Shown here: positions 56,085 through 64,000 of the stretch, in pieces | How positions within the stretch are numbered: position 1 is the stretch's first letter | Layout of the letters: each line of letters begins with the position of its first letter | Assembly (NCBI RefSeq): GCF_902506455.1 | Contig: NZ_LR733844.1 | Location: forward strand, 311,133-375,132 | Source: Sphingomonas sp. 8AM | GTDB taxonomy: Bacteria; Pseudomonadota; Alphaproteobacteria; Sphingomonadales; Sphingomonadaceae | Direction: 5' to 3' | DNA length: 64,000 nucleotides | The notes under the pieces: model-generated | What the model saw: only the letters and a program-made list of their open reading frames with translations | What the model was told of the DNA's origin: nothing | Databases searched by the model: none | Made by a program: the position numbers and the translations under genes

Positions 56085-57191
56085 ATGCGGATTCTCTTTG
56101 CCCTGCCCGGCTTCCACCGCTTCGAGCGCGGCGCCGAGATCGCGTTGCTGTCGCTCGCCGCAGAACTGGGGCGGGCGGGCGAGCAGGTAACGGTAATTGG
56201 GTCCGGCGACGCGCGCGCGGGCACGCCCTATCGCTTCCTTCACGCTGGCTCGGTCCGCCGGGAGCGTCTGGAAGGATTGCCACGCGTGCCGGCGCTGCGC
56301 AGCGACACGGGCTGGGAGGAGGCGACCTTCGCGCCTGGCCTGCTCCGCGCCTATCGCCCGGCCGACCATGACGTGACCGTCACCTGCTCGTTCCCGTTCA
56401 CCAACTGGGTGCTGCGCCGCCCCGTGCTCGGCGGCCGGCGTCCGCCGCATGTTTTCGTGACGCAGAATGGCGACTGGCCGGCGATCTCGAACGATTCGGA
56501 GTTCCGCACCTTCGGGTGCGAGGGGCTGGTGTGCACCAACCCCGATTATCTCGAGCGCAACCGCGACCGCTGGCGCTGCGCGCTGATCCCCAACGGGATC
56601 GACGCGGCGCGCTTCACGCCGGGCGCGGCGGAGCGTGCGCGGCTCGGCCTGCCCGAGCAGGGGCCAATCGTGCTGATGGTCAGCGCGCTGATCCCGTCGA
56701 AGCGCGTCGAGGACGGCGTACGTGCGGTCAGCCACATGCCGGGCGCGCAGCTCGTCGTCGCGGGCGACGGGCCCGAGCGGGAGGCGGTCGACCGGCTGGC
56801 AAGCGAGCTGCTGCCGGGGCGGTTCCGGCGGCTGACGGTGGCGGCGACCGAGATGCCGGCGCTCTATCGGTCGGCGGACGTGTTCCTGCACCTGTCGAAG
56901 GAGGAATCGTTCGGCAACGTTTATATCGAGGCGCTCGGGTGCGGCGCGCCGGTGGTCGGGCATGATTCGGCACGGTTGCGCTGGATCGTCGGCGACGATG
57001 CGGTGTTGCTCGATACCTCAGATCCGGTGGCGGTGGCGCGGGCGCTGGAACAGGCGATTGCGTCGCGCGAAACGCTGGTGCCGCGCGGCGTGGCGCGCGC
57101 GGCCAGTTTCGCGTGGCCACGCGTGGCGGCGCAATATCGGGAGTTTCTGGCGGAGGTCGTAGCGGCGCAGACCGCGTCATTGCGAGCGTAG
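56085..57191 (+). CDS. Glycosyltransferase family 4
   Basis: A 368-residue GT-B enzyme. It opens MRILFALPGFHRFERGAEI; the C-terminal half has VSALIPSKRVED, VAGDGPERE, HLSKEESFGNVYIEALGCG with the EX7E motif and APVVGHDSARL. ATG 56085 has AAGGA at a good distance. The last six codons and the stop are inside the 75-bp repeat at 57176-57250, so the natural end was replaced or extended by the repeat. Confidence 0.88.
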   Translation: MRILFALPGFHRFERGAEIALLSLAAELGRAGEQVTVIGSGDARAGTPYRFLHAGSVRRERLEGLPRVPALRSDTGWEEATFAPGLLRAYRPADHDVTVTCSFPFTNWVLRRPVLGGRRPPHVFVTQNGDWPAISNDSEFRTFGCEGLVCTNPDYLERNRDRWRCALIPNGIDAARFTPGAAERARLGLPEQGPIVLMVSALIPSKRVEDGVRAVSHMPGAQLVVAGDGPEREAVDRLASELLPGRFRRLTVAATEMPALYRSADVFLHLSKEESFGNVYIEALGCGAPVVGHDSARLRWIVGDDAVLLDTSDPVAVARALEQAIASRETLVPRGVARAASFAWPRVAAQYREFLAEVVAAQTASLRA

Positions 57192-57250
57192 CGAAGCAAT
57201 CCAGGGCGTCCTGATCCGACCCTGGATTGCTTCGCTACGCTCGCACTGAC
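57176..57250. repeat. 75-bp inverted repeat, copy B
   Basis: The same hairpin as at 17965-18039, with a few base differences. GTCATTGCGAGCGTAGCGAA opens it, and its complement, altered by one base (GCACTGAC end), closes it. It overlaps the glycosyltransferase 3' end and lies between convergent genes. Confidence 0.85.
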
Positions 57251-57260
57251 GGCGCGATGT

Positions 57261-58217
57261 TCAATTCACGAAGTCGCGGAAATAGTCGATCGTCCGCTCC
57301 AGCCCTTCGCGCAGCTGCACCTTCGGCTCCCAGCCGAGCGTGTCGCGCGCGACGGTGATGTTGGGCTGGCGCTGCATCGGATCGTCCTGCGGCAGCGGGC
57401 GATAATCGAGCGTCGAGCGCGAGCCGGTCAGCTCGATCACCAGTTCGGCGAGCTCGCGGATCGTGAATTCGTTCGGGTTGCCGATGTTGACCGGGCCAGC
57501 GAAGTCGGGCGCGGTGTCCATCAGCCGCAGGAAGCCCTCGACCAGATCGTCGCGATAGCAGAAGCTGCGCGTCTGCGAGCCGTCGCCGTACAGCGTGATC
57601 GGCTCGTCCTTGAGCGCCTGCATGATGAAGTTCGAGACGACGCGCCCGTCGGCCGGGTGCATCCGCGGGCCGTAGGTGTTGAAGATGCGTGCGACCTTCA
57701 CCTCCAGCCCCATCTGTCGGTGATAGTCGAAGAACAGCGTCTCGGCGCAGCGCTTGCCCTCGTCATAGCAGGAGCGGATCCCGATCGGGTTGACGTTGCC
57801 CCAATAATCCTCGGTCTGCGGATGGACGTGCGGATCGCCGTAGACCTCGCTGGTCGAGGCCTGGAAGATCTTGCACTTCAGCCGCTTCGCCAGCCCCAGC
57901 ATGTTGATCGCGCCGATCACGCTGGTCTTGGTCGTCTGCACCGGGTCGTGCTGGTAATGGATCGGCGACGCCGGGCAGGCGAGATTGTAGATCTCGTCGA
58001 CCTCGACATAGAGCGGGAAGCACACGTCGTGGCGCATGAACTCGAAGCGGGGATTGCTGTGCAGATGCTCGATGTTCCGCTTGGCGCCGGTGAACAGATT
58101 GTCGACGCACACCACCTCGTCGCCGCGCTCCAGCAGGCGGTCGATCAGGTGCGAGCCGAGGAAGCCGGCGCCGCCGGTCACCAGAATACGCTTACGTGAC
58201 TGATAATTCCGCGCCAT
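57261..58217 (-). CDS. uxs: UDP-glucuronate decarboxylase (UDP-xylose synthase)
   Basis: A 318-residue extended SDR enzyme converting UDP-glucuronate to UDP-xylose. [10 protein letters not shown] binds [18 protein letters not shown] and [13 protein letters not shown] are hallmarks of this family, TSEVYGDP and [10 protein letters not shown] carry the catalytic Thr/Glu and Tyr-Lys residues, and [10 protein letters not shown] the substrate site. It uses the product of UDP-glucose dehydrogenase. Confidence 0.93.
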   Translation of the reverse strand: MARNYQSRKRILVTGGAGFLGSHLIDRLLERGDEVVCVDNLFTGAKRNIEHLHSNPRFEFMRHDVCFPLYVEVDEIYNLACPASPIHYQHDPVQTTKTSVIGAINMLGLAKRLKCKIFQASTSEVYGDPHVHPQTEDYWGNVNPIGIRSCYDEGKRCAETLFFDYHRQMGLEVKVARIFNTYGPRMHPADGRVVSNFIMQALKDEPITLYGDGSQTRSFCYRDDLVEGFLRLMDTAPDFAGPVNIGNPNEFTIRELAELVIELTGSRSTLDYRPLPQDDPMQRQPNITVARDTLGWEPKVQLREGLERTIDYFRDFVN

Positions 58218-58337
58218 CCGGCCGTGATCCCCTGCTTGCCGCCTGTTCGCGAGCGCCGGGCGGCGTCGCAGGCAAAGCGTTAGTTGCCGGCTACTAAGGA
58301 GCCGTTACGCCTTGCGCAAACCCTGTTGTGGCGCGCG

Positions 58338-59516
58338 CTAGCGACCGGCGCGCAGCCAGTCGGTCGGGCGCTTGCGCGCCAGCCCGAGATAAAGCGGGAT
58401 CTTCCAGAGGATGTAGAGCGGCAGCCGGATCGCCGCGGCGCCGGAAAGGAACGGTCGTCCGACACGCGCCCACGCCGCGACCAGCGCCGCCAACGCCAGC
58501 AGCAGCAGCGCACCGAGCAGCAGCGCCGGCCACGCCGCCGCGCCGAGCAGCATGAGCAGCGCGAGCACCGCCAGTCCTGCCACATCGAGCAGCAGCAGCA
58601 ACGTCAGCGGCGGCACTGCGAGGCTCAGCCCTGCCCACAGTGCGCGGAGCTTGCCGGCGCGCAGCCCGGCGGCGATCGCGGGCAGCGCGTGGCGGCGCGA
58701 GGTGGCGAGAAAACCGCCCTCCCAGCGCGTCCGCTGTTTGAGTGTCCCTTCGGCGCTGCTCGCCGCACTCCACACCGTCGCCCCCGCGGCGAAGCGCGGC
58801 GGCGTGCCGCGCTGCGCAAGGTCGAGCCCGAGCGCGAGATCTTCGACGATGTCGTCGGTCGCCAGCGGCGCGTCGCGGAAGACCGGCCACGGGAATGCCA
58901 TGCCGGTGCCGGTCAAATTGACCCGCCCGGCCAGCCGCTGCAGCCCGCGCTGCCGCACCAGATTCTTGATCGCGAATGCGAAGTTCGACACCTGTACCAT
59001 CGGTGCGGCGCCGGGCTCGGGGCGCATCAGGTAACTGGCCTGCGCCGGCGTGTGTCGCGCCGCTGCGGCGAGCGCGGCGAGCGAGGCGCGGTCGATGGTG
59101 CAGTCAGCGTCGAGCACGATCGCCACGGCGCAGGGTAGCGCGTGCGAGGCGAGATGGTCGCGCGCATGGGCGAGCGCGAAGCCCTTGCCGCGATGAGCGG
59201 GGTCGTCGCGGCGGAGCACCGTCGCCCCGGCCTGCTCGGCAAGCGTGGCGGTATCGTCGGTGCAATTGTCCGCTACCACCAGCACGTCGAACCCCTCGGG
59301 CAATTCGGCGGCGAGCAGCGTCAGGGTGCGGGTGATGACCGCCGCCTCGTCGTTGGCGGGCATGACGATCACCACCGGCGCGCCGCCGCTACCGCGCTCT
59401 TCGGCAGCCGTGCGCATCGTGCGCAGCCCGGCGATCACCTCGACCGCGAAGGCCGCGGTGAGGATCGCGAGCGGTGCGGCGAGCGCCGCTGCCACGATCG
59501 TCGCGATCACCTCCAT
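58338..59516 (-). CDS. Membrane glycosyltransferase family 2
   Basis: A 392-residue inner-membrane enzyme. One N-terminal membrane segment leads to a GT2 domain with MPANDEAAVI, VVADNCTDDT, VLDADCTID, VEDLALGLDL and QRTRWEGG (the QxxRW motif), followed by several C-terminal membrane segments. Relatives include processive and single-addition EPS transferases. ATG 59516 opens the first membrane segment. Confidence 0.87.
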   Translation of the reverse strand: MEVIATIVAAALAAPLAILTAAFAVEVIAGLRTMRTAAEERGSGGAPVVIVMPANDEAAVITRTLTLLAAELPEGFDVLVVADNCTDDTATLAEQAGATVLRRDDPAHRGKGFALAHARDHLASHALPCAVAIVLDADCTIDRASLAALAAAARHTPAQASYLMRPEPGAAPMVQVSNFAFAIKNLVRQRGLQRLAGRVNLTGTGMAFPWPVFRDAPLATDDIVEDLALGLDLAQRGTPPRFAAGATVWSAASSAEGTLKQRTRWEGGFLATSRRHALPAIAAGLRAGKLRALWAGLSLAVPPLTLLLLLDVAGLAVLALLMLLGAAAWPALLLGALLLLALAALVAAWARVGRPFLSGAAAIRLPLYILWKIPLYLGLARKRPTDWLRAGR

Positions 59517-59769
59517 AGTCCAACCCCCTGATTGCGCTGCCCCGCCGGCTCCGCCTGTAGGCGCTCGTGCGACGCTCCGCCATGCCACGCGAGAGTTTAC
59601 CGGACCTTGAGAAAGACGCCGCCATAGCGCGGCGTCCCGCGACGGGAAGCGCCACCATGGTCGCGCCGTTGCGTTGGTTGCAGCGGGGTTCGGGAATGTC
59701 TAAAAGGATCAAGCCGGATGGGGCGCCGGTGCCAACCAGGATTGTGCCCGCGCGTCGGAAGCAGACAAG

Positions 59770-60693
59770 GTGAATAACGAAGCCGTCGGAACATGGGAGG
59801 GCGCGGACCGCCAGCCGTCGCGACGCCGCGCCGCGCCGCTGCGATGGCCGAAGCTGCCGCTGTCCGCATGGCTGTTGATCATTGGTGTGATCGCGCTCGG
59901 CATCCCGACCATGCTCACCGTCGCCCGCGTCAGCTGGTCGACCGAGCAGGGCGGCCATGGACCACTGGTGCTGGCCACCGGGCTGTGGCTGATGTGGCGC
60001 GAGGTGCCGCACGCGTTGCGGCTGCGCACGCCCGGCAATGCGGTGCTCGGCGGTGCGTTCGTCGCGCTGTGCCTGCTCGCCTACCTCGTCGCCCATATTA
60101 CCGGCATCATCGAGATCGAGGGCTTCGCCTTTTATGGCGCGCTGCTCGGCGCAGGTTATCTGCTGTTTGGCGGCCCGGTGTTGCGCGAACTGTGGTTTCC
60201 GCTGCTGTACCTCGGCTTCATCTTTCCGCCCCCCGATCAGGCGGTGGCGATCATTACGCAACCGATCAAGATCGCGATCTCCGAGCAGGCGGTGAACCTG
60301 CTCTACGCGCTTGGGTATCCGATCGGCAGCTCGGGCGTGTCGATCCAGATCGCGCAATATGACCTGCTGGTCGCGGCGGCCTGCGCGGGGCTGAACTCGA
60401 TCATCAGCCTGACCGCGATCTGCCTGTTCTATATCTACGTGCGGCACCACGCGAACTGGCGGTACAGCGCGCTGCTGATGCTGACGATCATCCCGATCGC
60501 GGTCTTCGCCAATTTCGTGCGGGTTATCCTGCTGATCCTCATCACTTATTATTTCGGCGACGCCGCAGCGCAGGGCTTCGCGCACGATTTCGCCGGATTG
60601 GTCATGTTCCTGATCTCGGTGCTGACAATCTTCGCGATCGACGGGCTGGCGGCGCCGCTGCGGCGCGCTTTGGGGAACGGCCATGACGACTGA
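59770..60693 (+). CDS. Exosortase
   Basis: A 307-residue inner-membrane transpeptidase-like protease with about eight hydrophobic segments. The catalytic triad of exosortases is present: Cys205 in AAACAGLNS, Arg251 in ANFVRV and His272 in GFAHDFAG. Exosortases cut PEP-CTERM proteins and are linked to EPS production. It overlaps the EpsI gene by 11 bases, and the PEPxxWA protein at 27751 is a likely substrate. The arrangement fits the sphingomonad XrtV type, which I infer from context. The start is GTG. Confidence 0.92.
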   Translation: MNNEAVGTWEGADRQPSRRRAAPLRWPKLPLSAWLLIIGVIALGIPTMLTVARVSWSTEQGGHGPLVLATGLWLMWREVPHALRLRTPGNAVLGGAFVALCLLAYLVAHITGIIEIEGFAFYGALLGAGYLLFGGPVLRELWFPLLYLGFIFPPPDQAVAIITQPIKIAISEQAVNLLYALGYPIGSSGVSIQIAQYDLLVAAACAGLNSIISLTAICLFYIYVRHHANWRYSALLMLTIIPIAVFANFVRVILLILITYYFGDAAAQGFAHDFAGLVMFLISVLTIFAIDGLAAPLRRALGNGHDD

Positions 60694-61381
60694 TCGCGCG
60701 CACGACGATCCCGTGTTCAGCCGGCGCCAGGCGATCCTGGGCGGGGCGTTTCTGCTGACCGCGGGAACCGCAGTGGCGCGGGTGCCGCATCACCACATTG
60801 ACCTGCTGGGCGATCGCAAGATCGACAAGCTGATCCCGCAGAAGATCGGGGAGTGGGAATTCTACTCCAAAAGCGGGCTGGTCGTCCCGCCCGCCGACCA
60901 GTTGAAAGACGCGCTGTATTCGCAGCTGATGACGCGCGTCTATGTCGCGGCGGACGCGCTGCCCATCATGCTGCTCATCGCGCAAAGTGGCGGGCAGACC
61001 GGCGTGCTGCAGGTGCATCGTCCCGAATATTGCTACCCGGCCAGCGGCTTCACGTTGATGGAGCGGACGGTGCTGCCGATCGCGCTGCCCGGCAGCCGGC
61101 TGGAGGCAACCGCGATCACCGCGAACGCCGACGATCGTACCGAGCAGTTGCTCTACTGGACGCGCGTCGGCGAGGACATGCCGCTTACCTGGGCGCGACA
61201 ACGCTGGTCGGTGGCCCGTGCCAATCTGAAGGGCGACGTGCCCGACGCAGTGCTGGTGCGCGTTTCGGCGCTGACCCCGGATCGGGAGGCGGGCGTGGCG
61301 GCGCTGACCCGCTTCGTGCAGGCGATGTTCGCAGCGGTTCCGCCCGACGTGCGCCGCTTCCTCGATATCGCCGCTCGCTGA
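60683..61381 (+). CDS. epsI: EpsI-family exosortase-associated protein
   Basis: A 232-residue exported protein with an N-terminal RRQAILGGAFLLTAGTAVA signal segment. The rest follows the EpsI pattern (KIGEWEFYSKSG, QSGGQTGVLQVHRPEYCYPASGF with its conserved Cys, here at 60985-61053). EpsI domains are found fused to or next to exosortases; their activity is not defined. It overlaps the exosortase gene. Confidence 0.88.
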   Translation: MTTDRAHDDPVFSRRQAILGGAFLLTAGTAVARVPHHHIDLLGDRKIDKLIPQKIGEWEFYSKSGLVVPPADQLKDALYSQLMTRVYVAADALPIMLLIAQSGGQTGVLQVHRPEYCYPASGFTLMERTVLPIALPGSRLEATAITANADDRTEQLLYWTRVGEDMPLTWARQRWSVARANLKGDVPDAVLVRVSALTPDREAGVAALTRFVQAMFAAVPPDVRRFLDIAAR

Positions 61382-61400
61382 TCCGTGCGGCGACCCGCCG

Positions 61401-61649
61401 TCAGGATCGGCGCGGCAGCTCGATCGGCTTGAGCACCAACAGGATGAAGGCGAGGTTGGCGACGATCAACAGGCTTGCCAGCAGGTCATGCCCTTCATTG
61501 CCGAGATAATTGGCGAGCGCACACATCGCCGCCCCCGCGAGATAGGCGATCATCGAATCCTGATGATCGTCCGCCATCGAACGCTGCAGGAACAGCACGA
61601 CGAGGCCGGCAAAGATGGCCAGTGTGACCCAATCGTAGACCGTTTCCAT
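61401..61649 (-). CDS. Small two- or three-pass membrane protein, likely exosortase accessory
   Basis: An 82-residue protein with hydrophobic segments VTLAIFAGLVVLFLQRS, SMIAYLAGAAMCALANYLG and LLASLLIVANLAFILLVL. A small protein in this position accompanies the exosortase in other sphingomonads, where it has been named a sorting-system accessory protein; I rely on position here. ATG 61649 is chosen over an upstream ATG at 61679. It is on the opposite strand to its neighbours. Confidence 0.65.
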   Translation of the reverse strand: METVYDWVTLAIFAGLVVLFLQRSMADDHQDSMIAYLAGAAMCALANYLGNEGHDLLASLLIVANLAFILLVLKPIELPRRS

Positions 61650-61743
61650 GGAAGGTTCCCAATTACCGTCCCGGGGCACTACAGGATTTGATCCGCCGGT
61701 GCTAGTAACGGCGCAATGTCGAAGTGTCCCAGGGGGAAATCAT

Positions 61744-62595
61744 ATGTTGAAGCGTGGTGCATTGCTGGCCGTGACCGCCCTGTCGCTCGTCACCGCGGCA
61801 TGTGATCGCAAGCCGACCGGGCAAAGCGTTGCCGTTGTGAACGGTGAGGAAATTTCCGCCGGCGAGCTGAACGGCGAGCTGCAGATGGCGAACGTGCCGC
61901 CGAGCGCAGACCAGAAACTGGCGCGTCAGCAGTTGTTGCAGGGCCTGATCGACCGCCGGTTGCTGGCGCAGGCCGCGCGCAAGAACGGCGTGGACAAGTC
62001 GCCGGAATTCCTCAGCCGGCAGCGTCGCCTGACCGACGAATTGCTGATTGCCATGAACGCGGAGCGGCAGGCCGGCAGTCAGAAGCTGCCCGACCAGGCC
62101 GCGGTCGACGCGTTCATCGCGCAGAATCCGTATCAGTTCGGTCAGCGTCAGATCCTGGCATTGCAGCAGATTGCGATCGACGCGCCGTCCGATCCCAAGG
62201 CGCTCGCGCCGCTGGCGGATGCGCACTCGCTCGATGCAGTGGCGGCGGTGCTGACACGGCTGAAGATCCCTTTCACGCGCACCAGCGGACGCCTCGACAC
62301 CGCCAGCGTGCCACCGGAGGCGCTGCAGCGCATCTTCGCGCTGCCCGCGACCGAGCCCTTCGTGCTCCCCGCCAACGGCAAGCTTTACGCCAACATCATC
62401 GCCGGGCGTGAGCCGGTGCAGATGTCGCAGGACGACATGCGCAAGGCGGCGATGGCGGCGCTGCGCCAGCAGGGCACGCGAAACGGGCTGGCGTCGGACG
62501 TCAAGCAGCTGCGCTCGACCGCGAAGATCGAATATCAGCCCGGCTATGCGCCGGTCGCGAATGCGTCCCCGGCGGCCGCAGCGGCCAAGAAGTAA
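61744..62595 (+). CDS. epsD: EpsD-family peptidyl-prolyl isomerase-like lipoprotein
   Basis: A 283-residue predicted lipoprotein (lipobox TAAC) of the SurA-like EpsD type. The N-terminal helical SurA-like domain is clear (AVVNGEEISAGELNGEL, LLQGLIDRRLLAQAARK); the parvulin-type part after about residue 135 is weak and may have lost activity. GGGGGAA lies just before the ATG. It fits the exosortase/EPS module. Confidence 0.85.
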   Translation: MLKRGALLAVTALSLVTAACDRKPTGQSVAVVNGEEISAGELNGELQMANVPPSADQKLARQQLLQGLIDRRLLAQAARKNGVDKSPEFLSRQRRLTDELLIAMNAERQAGSQKLPDQAAVDAFIAQNPYQFGQRQILALQQIAIDAPSDPKALAPLADAHSLDAVAAVLTRLKIPFTRTSGRLDTASVPPEALQRIFALPATEPFVLPANGKLYANIIAGREPVQMSQDDMRKAAMAALRQQGTRNGLASDVKQLRSTAKIEYQPGYAPVANASPAAAAAKK

Positions 62596-62700
62596 CCTTT
62601 CATGGCGGGGCCGGCAGCGACGCCGGCCCCGCCCTTGATCGCGGCTTGCCGCCGGGCGTGCCATCTGCATAATACACCTGGGAAAAGCCGGGGGGACAAG

Positions 62701-63783
62701 ATGCGGATCGGGACGGGGCTGACATGCGGGATCATCGCACTGGTGGCGGGCAGCCTGCCGATCGCCGCGGCGGCACAGCAATATGTGCCGAGCTTCCACC
62801 CGGAGCGACTCAAGGGGCCGCCGCCGGGGCCGTTCAACCAGGTGCTGGTGCTCGGCTCCGCGCATCTTTCCGCGTTCAGGACGCTGCGCCGGGATGCGCT
62901 CTCGCCGTTGCTCGACCGGCTTGCGGTATGGCAGCCGGAGGTAATTGCGACCGAGGATCTGTCGGGGCTGCAGTGCGACTCGATGCGGCGCTATCCATCC
63001 CGCTATGCCGACAGCATCGCGACCTATTGTCCCGACCCTTCGCCGTGGGGGCAGGCGCTGGGACTGGACGTGCCGGCGGCGAATGCGGCGGTGGAGCAGA
63101 CGCTCGCGATGTGGCCCACCGCCCCGACCGCCACGCAGCGACGGCGGCTGGCGGCGTTGTTCCTCGCCGCGGGCGAACCGGCGTCGGCTTTGGTGCAATG
63201 GTTGCGGCTGCCGGCGCGCGAGCGCCGCGTCGGCGACGGGCTCGACGCCGCGATGCTGGCCGAACTCGGGCGGCGTTGGGACCGCCCGGGAGAAACTCAA
63301 TGGGTGGGGGTCGCGCTGGCGGTGCGACTGGGGCTGGAGCGCGTTCATGGCGTGGACGATCACACCGCGGATGCCCTCGACGCGCCCGGATTCGGCACGG
63401 TGATCGGGCGCGTCTGGGACAATATCGCGACGCACGAACGACAGGCGTTCACCGACTCGCTGGAGCGGGGTTTGGCACAGCCGGGCGGCGTGATCGCGCT
63501 CTATCGTGGCTATAATGCGGCGCGCGCGCAGGAGCTTGCCTACCGCAGTGATTTCGGCGCGACCTTTGTGGAGCCGTCCCCGCAGCGCTTCGGCCGCACG
63601 TATCTGGGCTATTGGGAGACGCGCAACTTGCGGATGGTGGCCAATATTCGCGACGTTCTCGCGCCGCATCCGGGCAAGCGCCTGCTCGGGATCGTCGGTG
63701 CCTCGCACAAGGGCTATTATGAGGCGTATCTACACCAGATGCATGACGTGCGGCTGGTCGACGCTGAAAAGGTACTGCGATGA
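62701..63783 (+). CDS. DUF5694-like secreted protein (TraB-related fold)
   Basis: A 360-residue exported protein with a signal peptide ending PIAAAAQ. LVLGSAHLSAF, PEVIATEDLSG and LLGIVGASHKGYYEAYL are the segments I associate with DUF5694 and, more distantly, TraB/ChaN-type domains with paired His and Glu residues. Activity is unknown. It begins at ATG 62701 and ends at a strong hairpin shared with the converging kinase gene. Confidence 0.7.
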   Translation: MRIGTGLTCGIIALVAGSLPIAAAAQQYVPSFHPERLKGPPPGPFNQVLVLGSAHLSAFRTLRRDALSPLLDRLAVWQPEVIATEDLSGLQCDSMRRYPSRYADSIATYCPDPSPWGQALGLDVPAANAAVEQTLAMWPTAPTATQRRRLAALFLAAGEPASALVQWLRLPARERRVGDGLDAAMLAELGRRWDRPGETQWVGVALAVRLGLERVHGVDDHTADALDAPGFGTVIGRVWDNIATHERQAFTDSLERGLAQPGGVIALYRGYNAARAQELAYRSDFGATFVEPSPQRFGRTYLGYWETRNLRMVANIRDVLAPHPGKRLLGIVGASHKGYYEAYLHQMHDVRLVDAEKVLR

Positions 63784-63785
63784 TC

Positions 63786-63814
63786 GCGGCGGGCGCCGTA
63801 CCGGCGCCCGCCGC
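63786..63814. terminator. Perfect 13-bp hairpin between convergent genes
   Basis: GCGGCGGGCGCCG and CGGCGCCCGCCGC pair perfectly around TAC, starting two bases after one stop (63783) and ending five bases before the other (63820). It probably stops transcription from both sides, although no T run follows. Confidence 0.65.
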
Positions 63815-63819
63815 CCGGG

Positions 63820-64000
63820 TTACTTGTTGTAATAGTCGCTATAGCCTGCGCCATAGCCATAGCCGTAATTGTCGGTCAGCAGCCCGCCGTCGAAGCGGTT
63901 GAGTACCACGCCGGCGCACGGCGCCTGATCGAGGACGTGGAGCGCGTCCTGGATCTGCTTGCGGGTCGTGCGACCTTCCTCGACGATCATGATGAACGCG
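63820..64000 (-). CDS. C-terminal end of a second tyrosine autokinase (Wzc type), cut by window
   Basis: The last 59 codons of a gene that continues beyond the window. They read AFIMIVEEGRTTRKQIQDAL, then GVVLNRFDGG, then a Tyr-rich tail (NYGYGYGAGYSDYYNK). That is the usual end of polysaccharide tyrosine autokinases, with the Tyr cluster as autophosphorylation site. It differs from the kinase at 34930, so the locus has two. It is too short to show the catalytic motifs, which lie outside. Confidence 0.75.
   Translation of the reverse strand, partial: AFIMIVEEGRTTRKQIQDALHVLDQAPCAGVVLNRFDGGLLTDNYGYGYGAGYSDYYNK

Overview
The window looks like a piece of a Sphingomonas-type alphaproteobacterial chromosome. 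Codon use is strongly G+C-rich over most of its length. The PEPxxWA-type sorting signal, the exosortase/EpsI/EpsD set and the sphingan-like exopolysaccharide (EPS) genes all fit that group. This assignment rests on recognising gene families, not on a 16S gene or a database search.

Left part (about 1-8600) is an accessory region with visibly lower G+C. It holds the end of a PhyH-type dioxygenase gene coupled to a GntR regulator, and a HipB/HipA toxin-antitoxin pair with an inverted-repeat operator. A tightly overlapping three-gene operon follows, with two related lipoproteins and a putative zinc metalloprotease. Then comes a decayed stretch: a frameshifted DUF6499/DUF2285 gene and an AlpA-like HTH gene (an integrative-element signature), spliced onto fragments of an MFS transporter and a LysR regulator. 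The stretch stops at the 3' end of a tRNA-Thr gene, the usual edge of an integrated element.

Middle left (8600-23400) is ordinary housekeeping sequence. It holds an Xaa-Pro aminopeptidase, an HNH nuclease, an EF-hand lipoprotein, PEP carboxylase, a LysE exporter, a GH43-like enzyme, a run of four small uncharacterised genes (one with an MbcA/ParS-like domain), aminopeptidase N and an M28 peptidase. Several palindromic repeats lie between the genes.

Right part (23400-64000) is a large EPS locus. UDP-glucose dehydrogenase makes UDP-glucuronate; a 4-epimerase and a decarboxylase would turn this into UDP-galacturonate and UDP-xylose. A polyprenyl-phosphate sugar transferase starts the repeat unit and about seven glycosyltransferases extend it. 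There are two Wzx-type flippases, a Wza-type export lipoprotein, an outer-membrane barrel and two tyrosine autokinases (one cut by the window end). Decoration is suggested by a pyruvyltransferase/FrhB pair and an acyltransferase, trimming by a GH16 enzyme, and c-di-GMP control by a PilZ protein. The segment 39004-29353 reads as one eight-gene minus-strand operon, the last five genes joined by 4-base overlaps. Inside the locus are an exosortase module (exosortase, EpsI, small membrane protein, EpsD), a matching PEPxxWA substrate, and a DUF1800/DUF1501/DUF1996 group of secreted or stalked lipoproteins. No Wzy polymerase is recognisable in the window.
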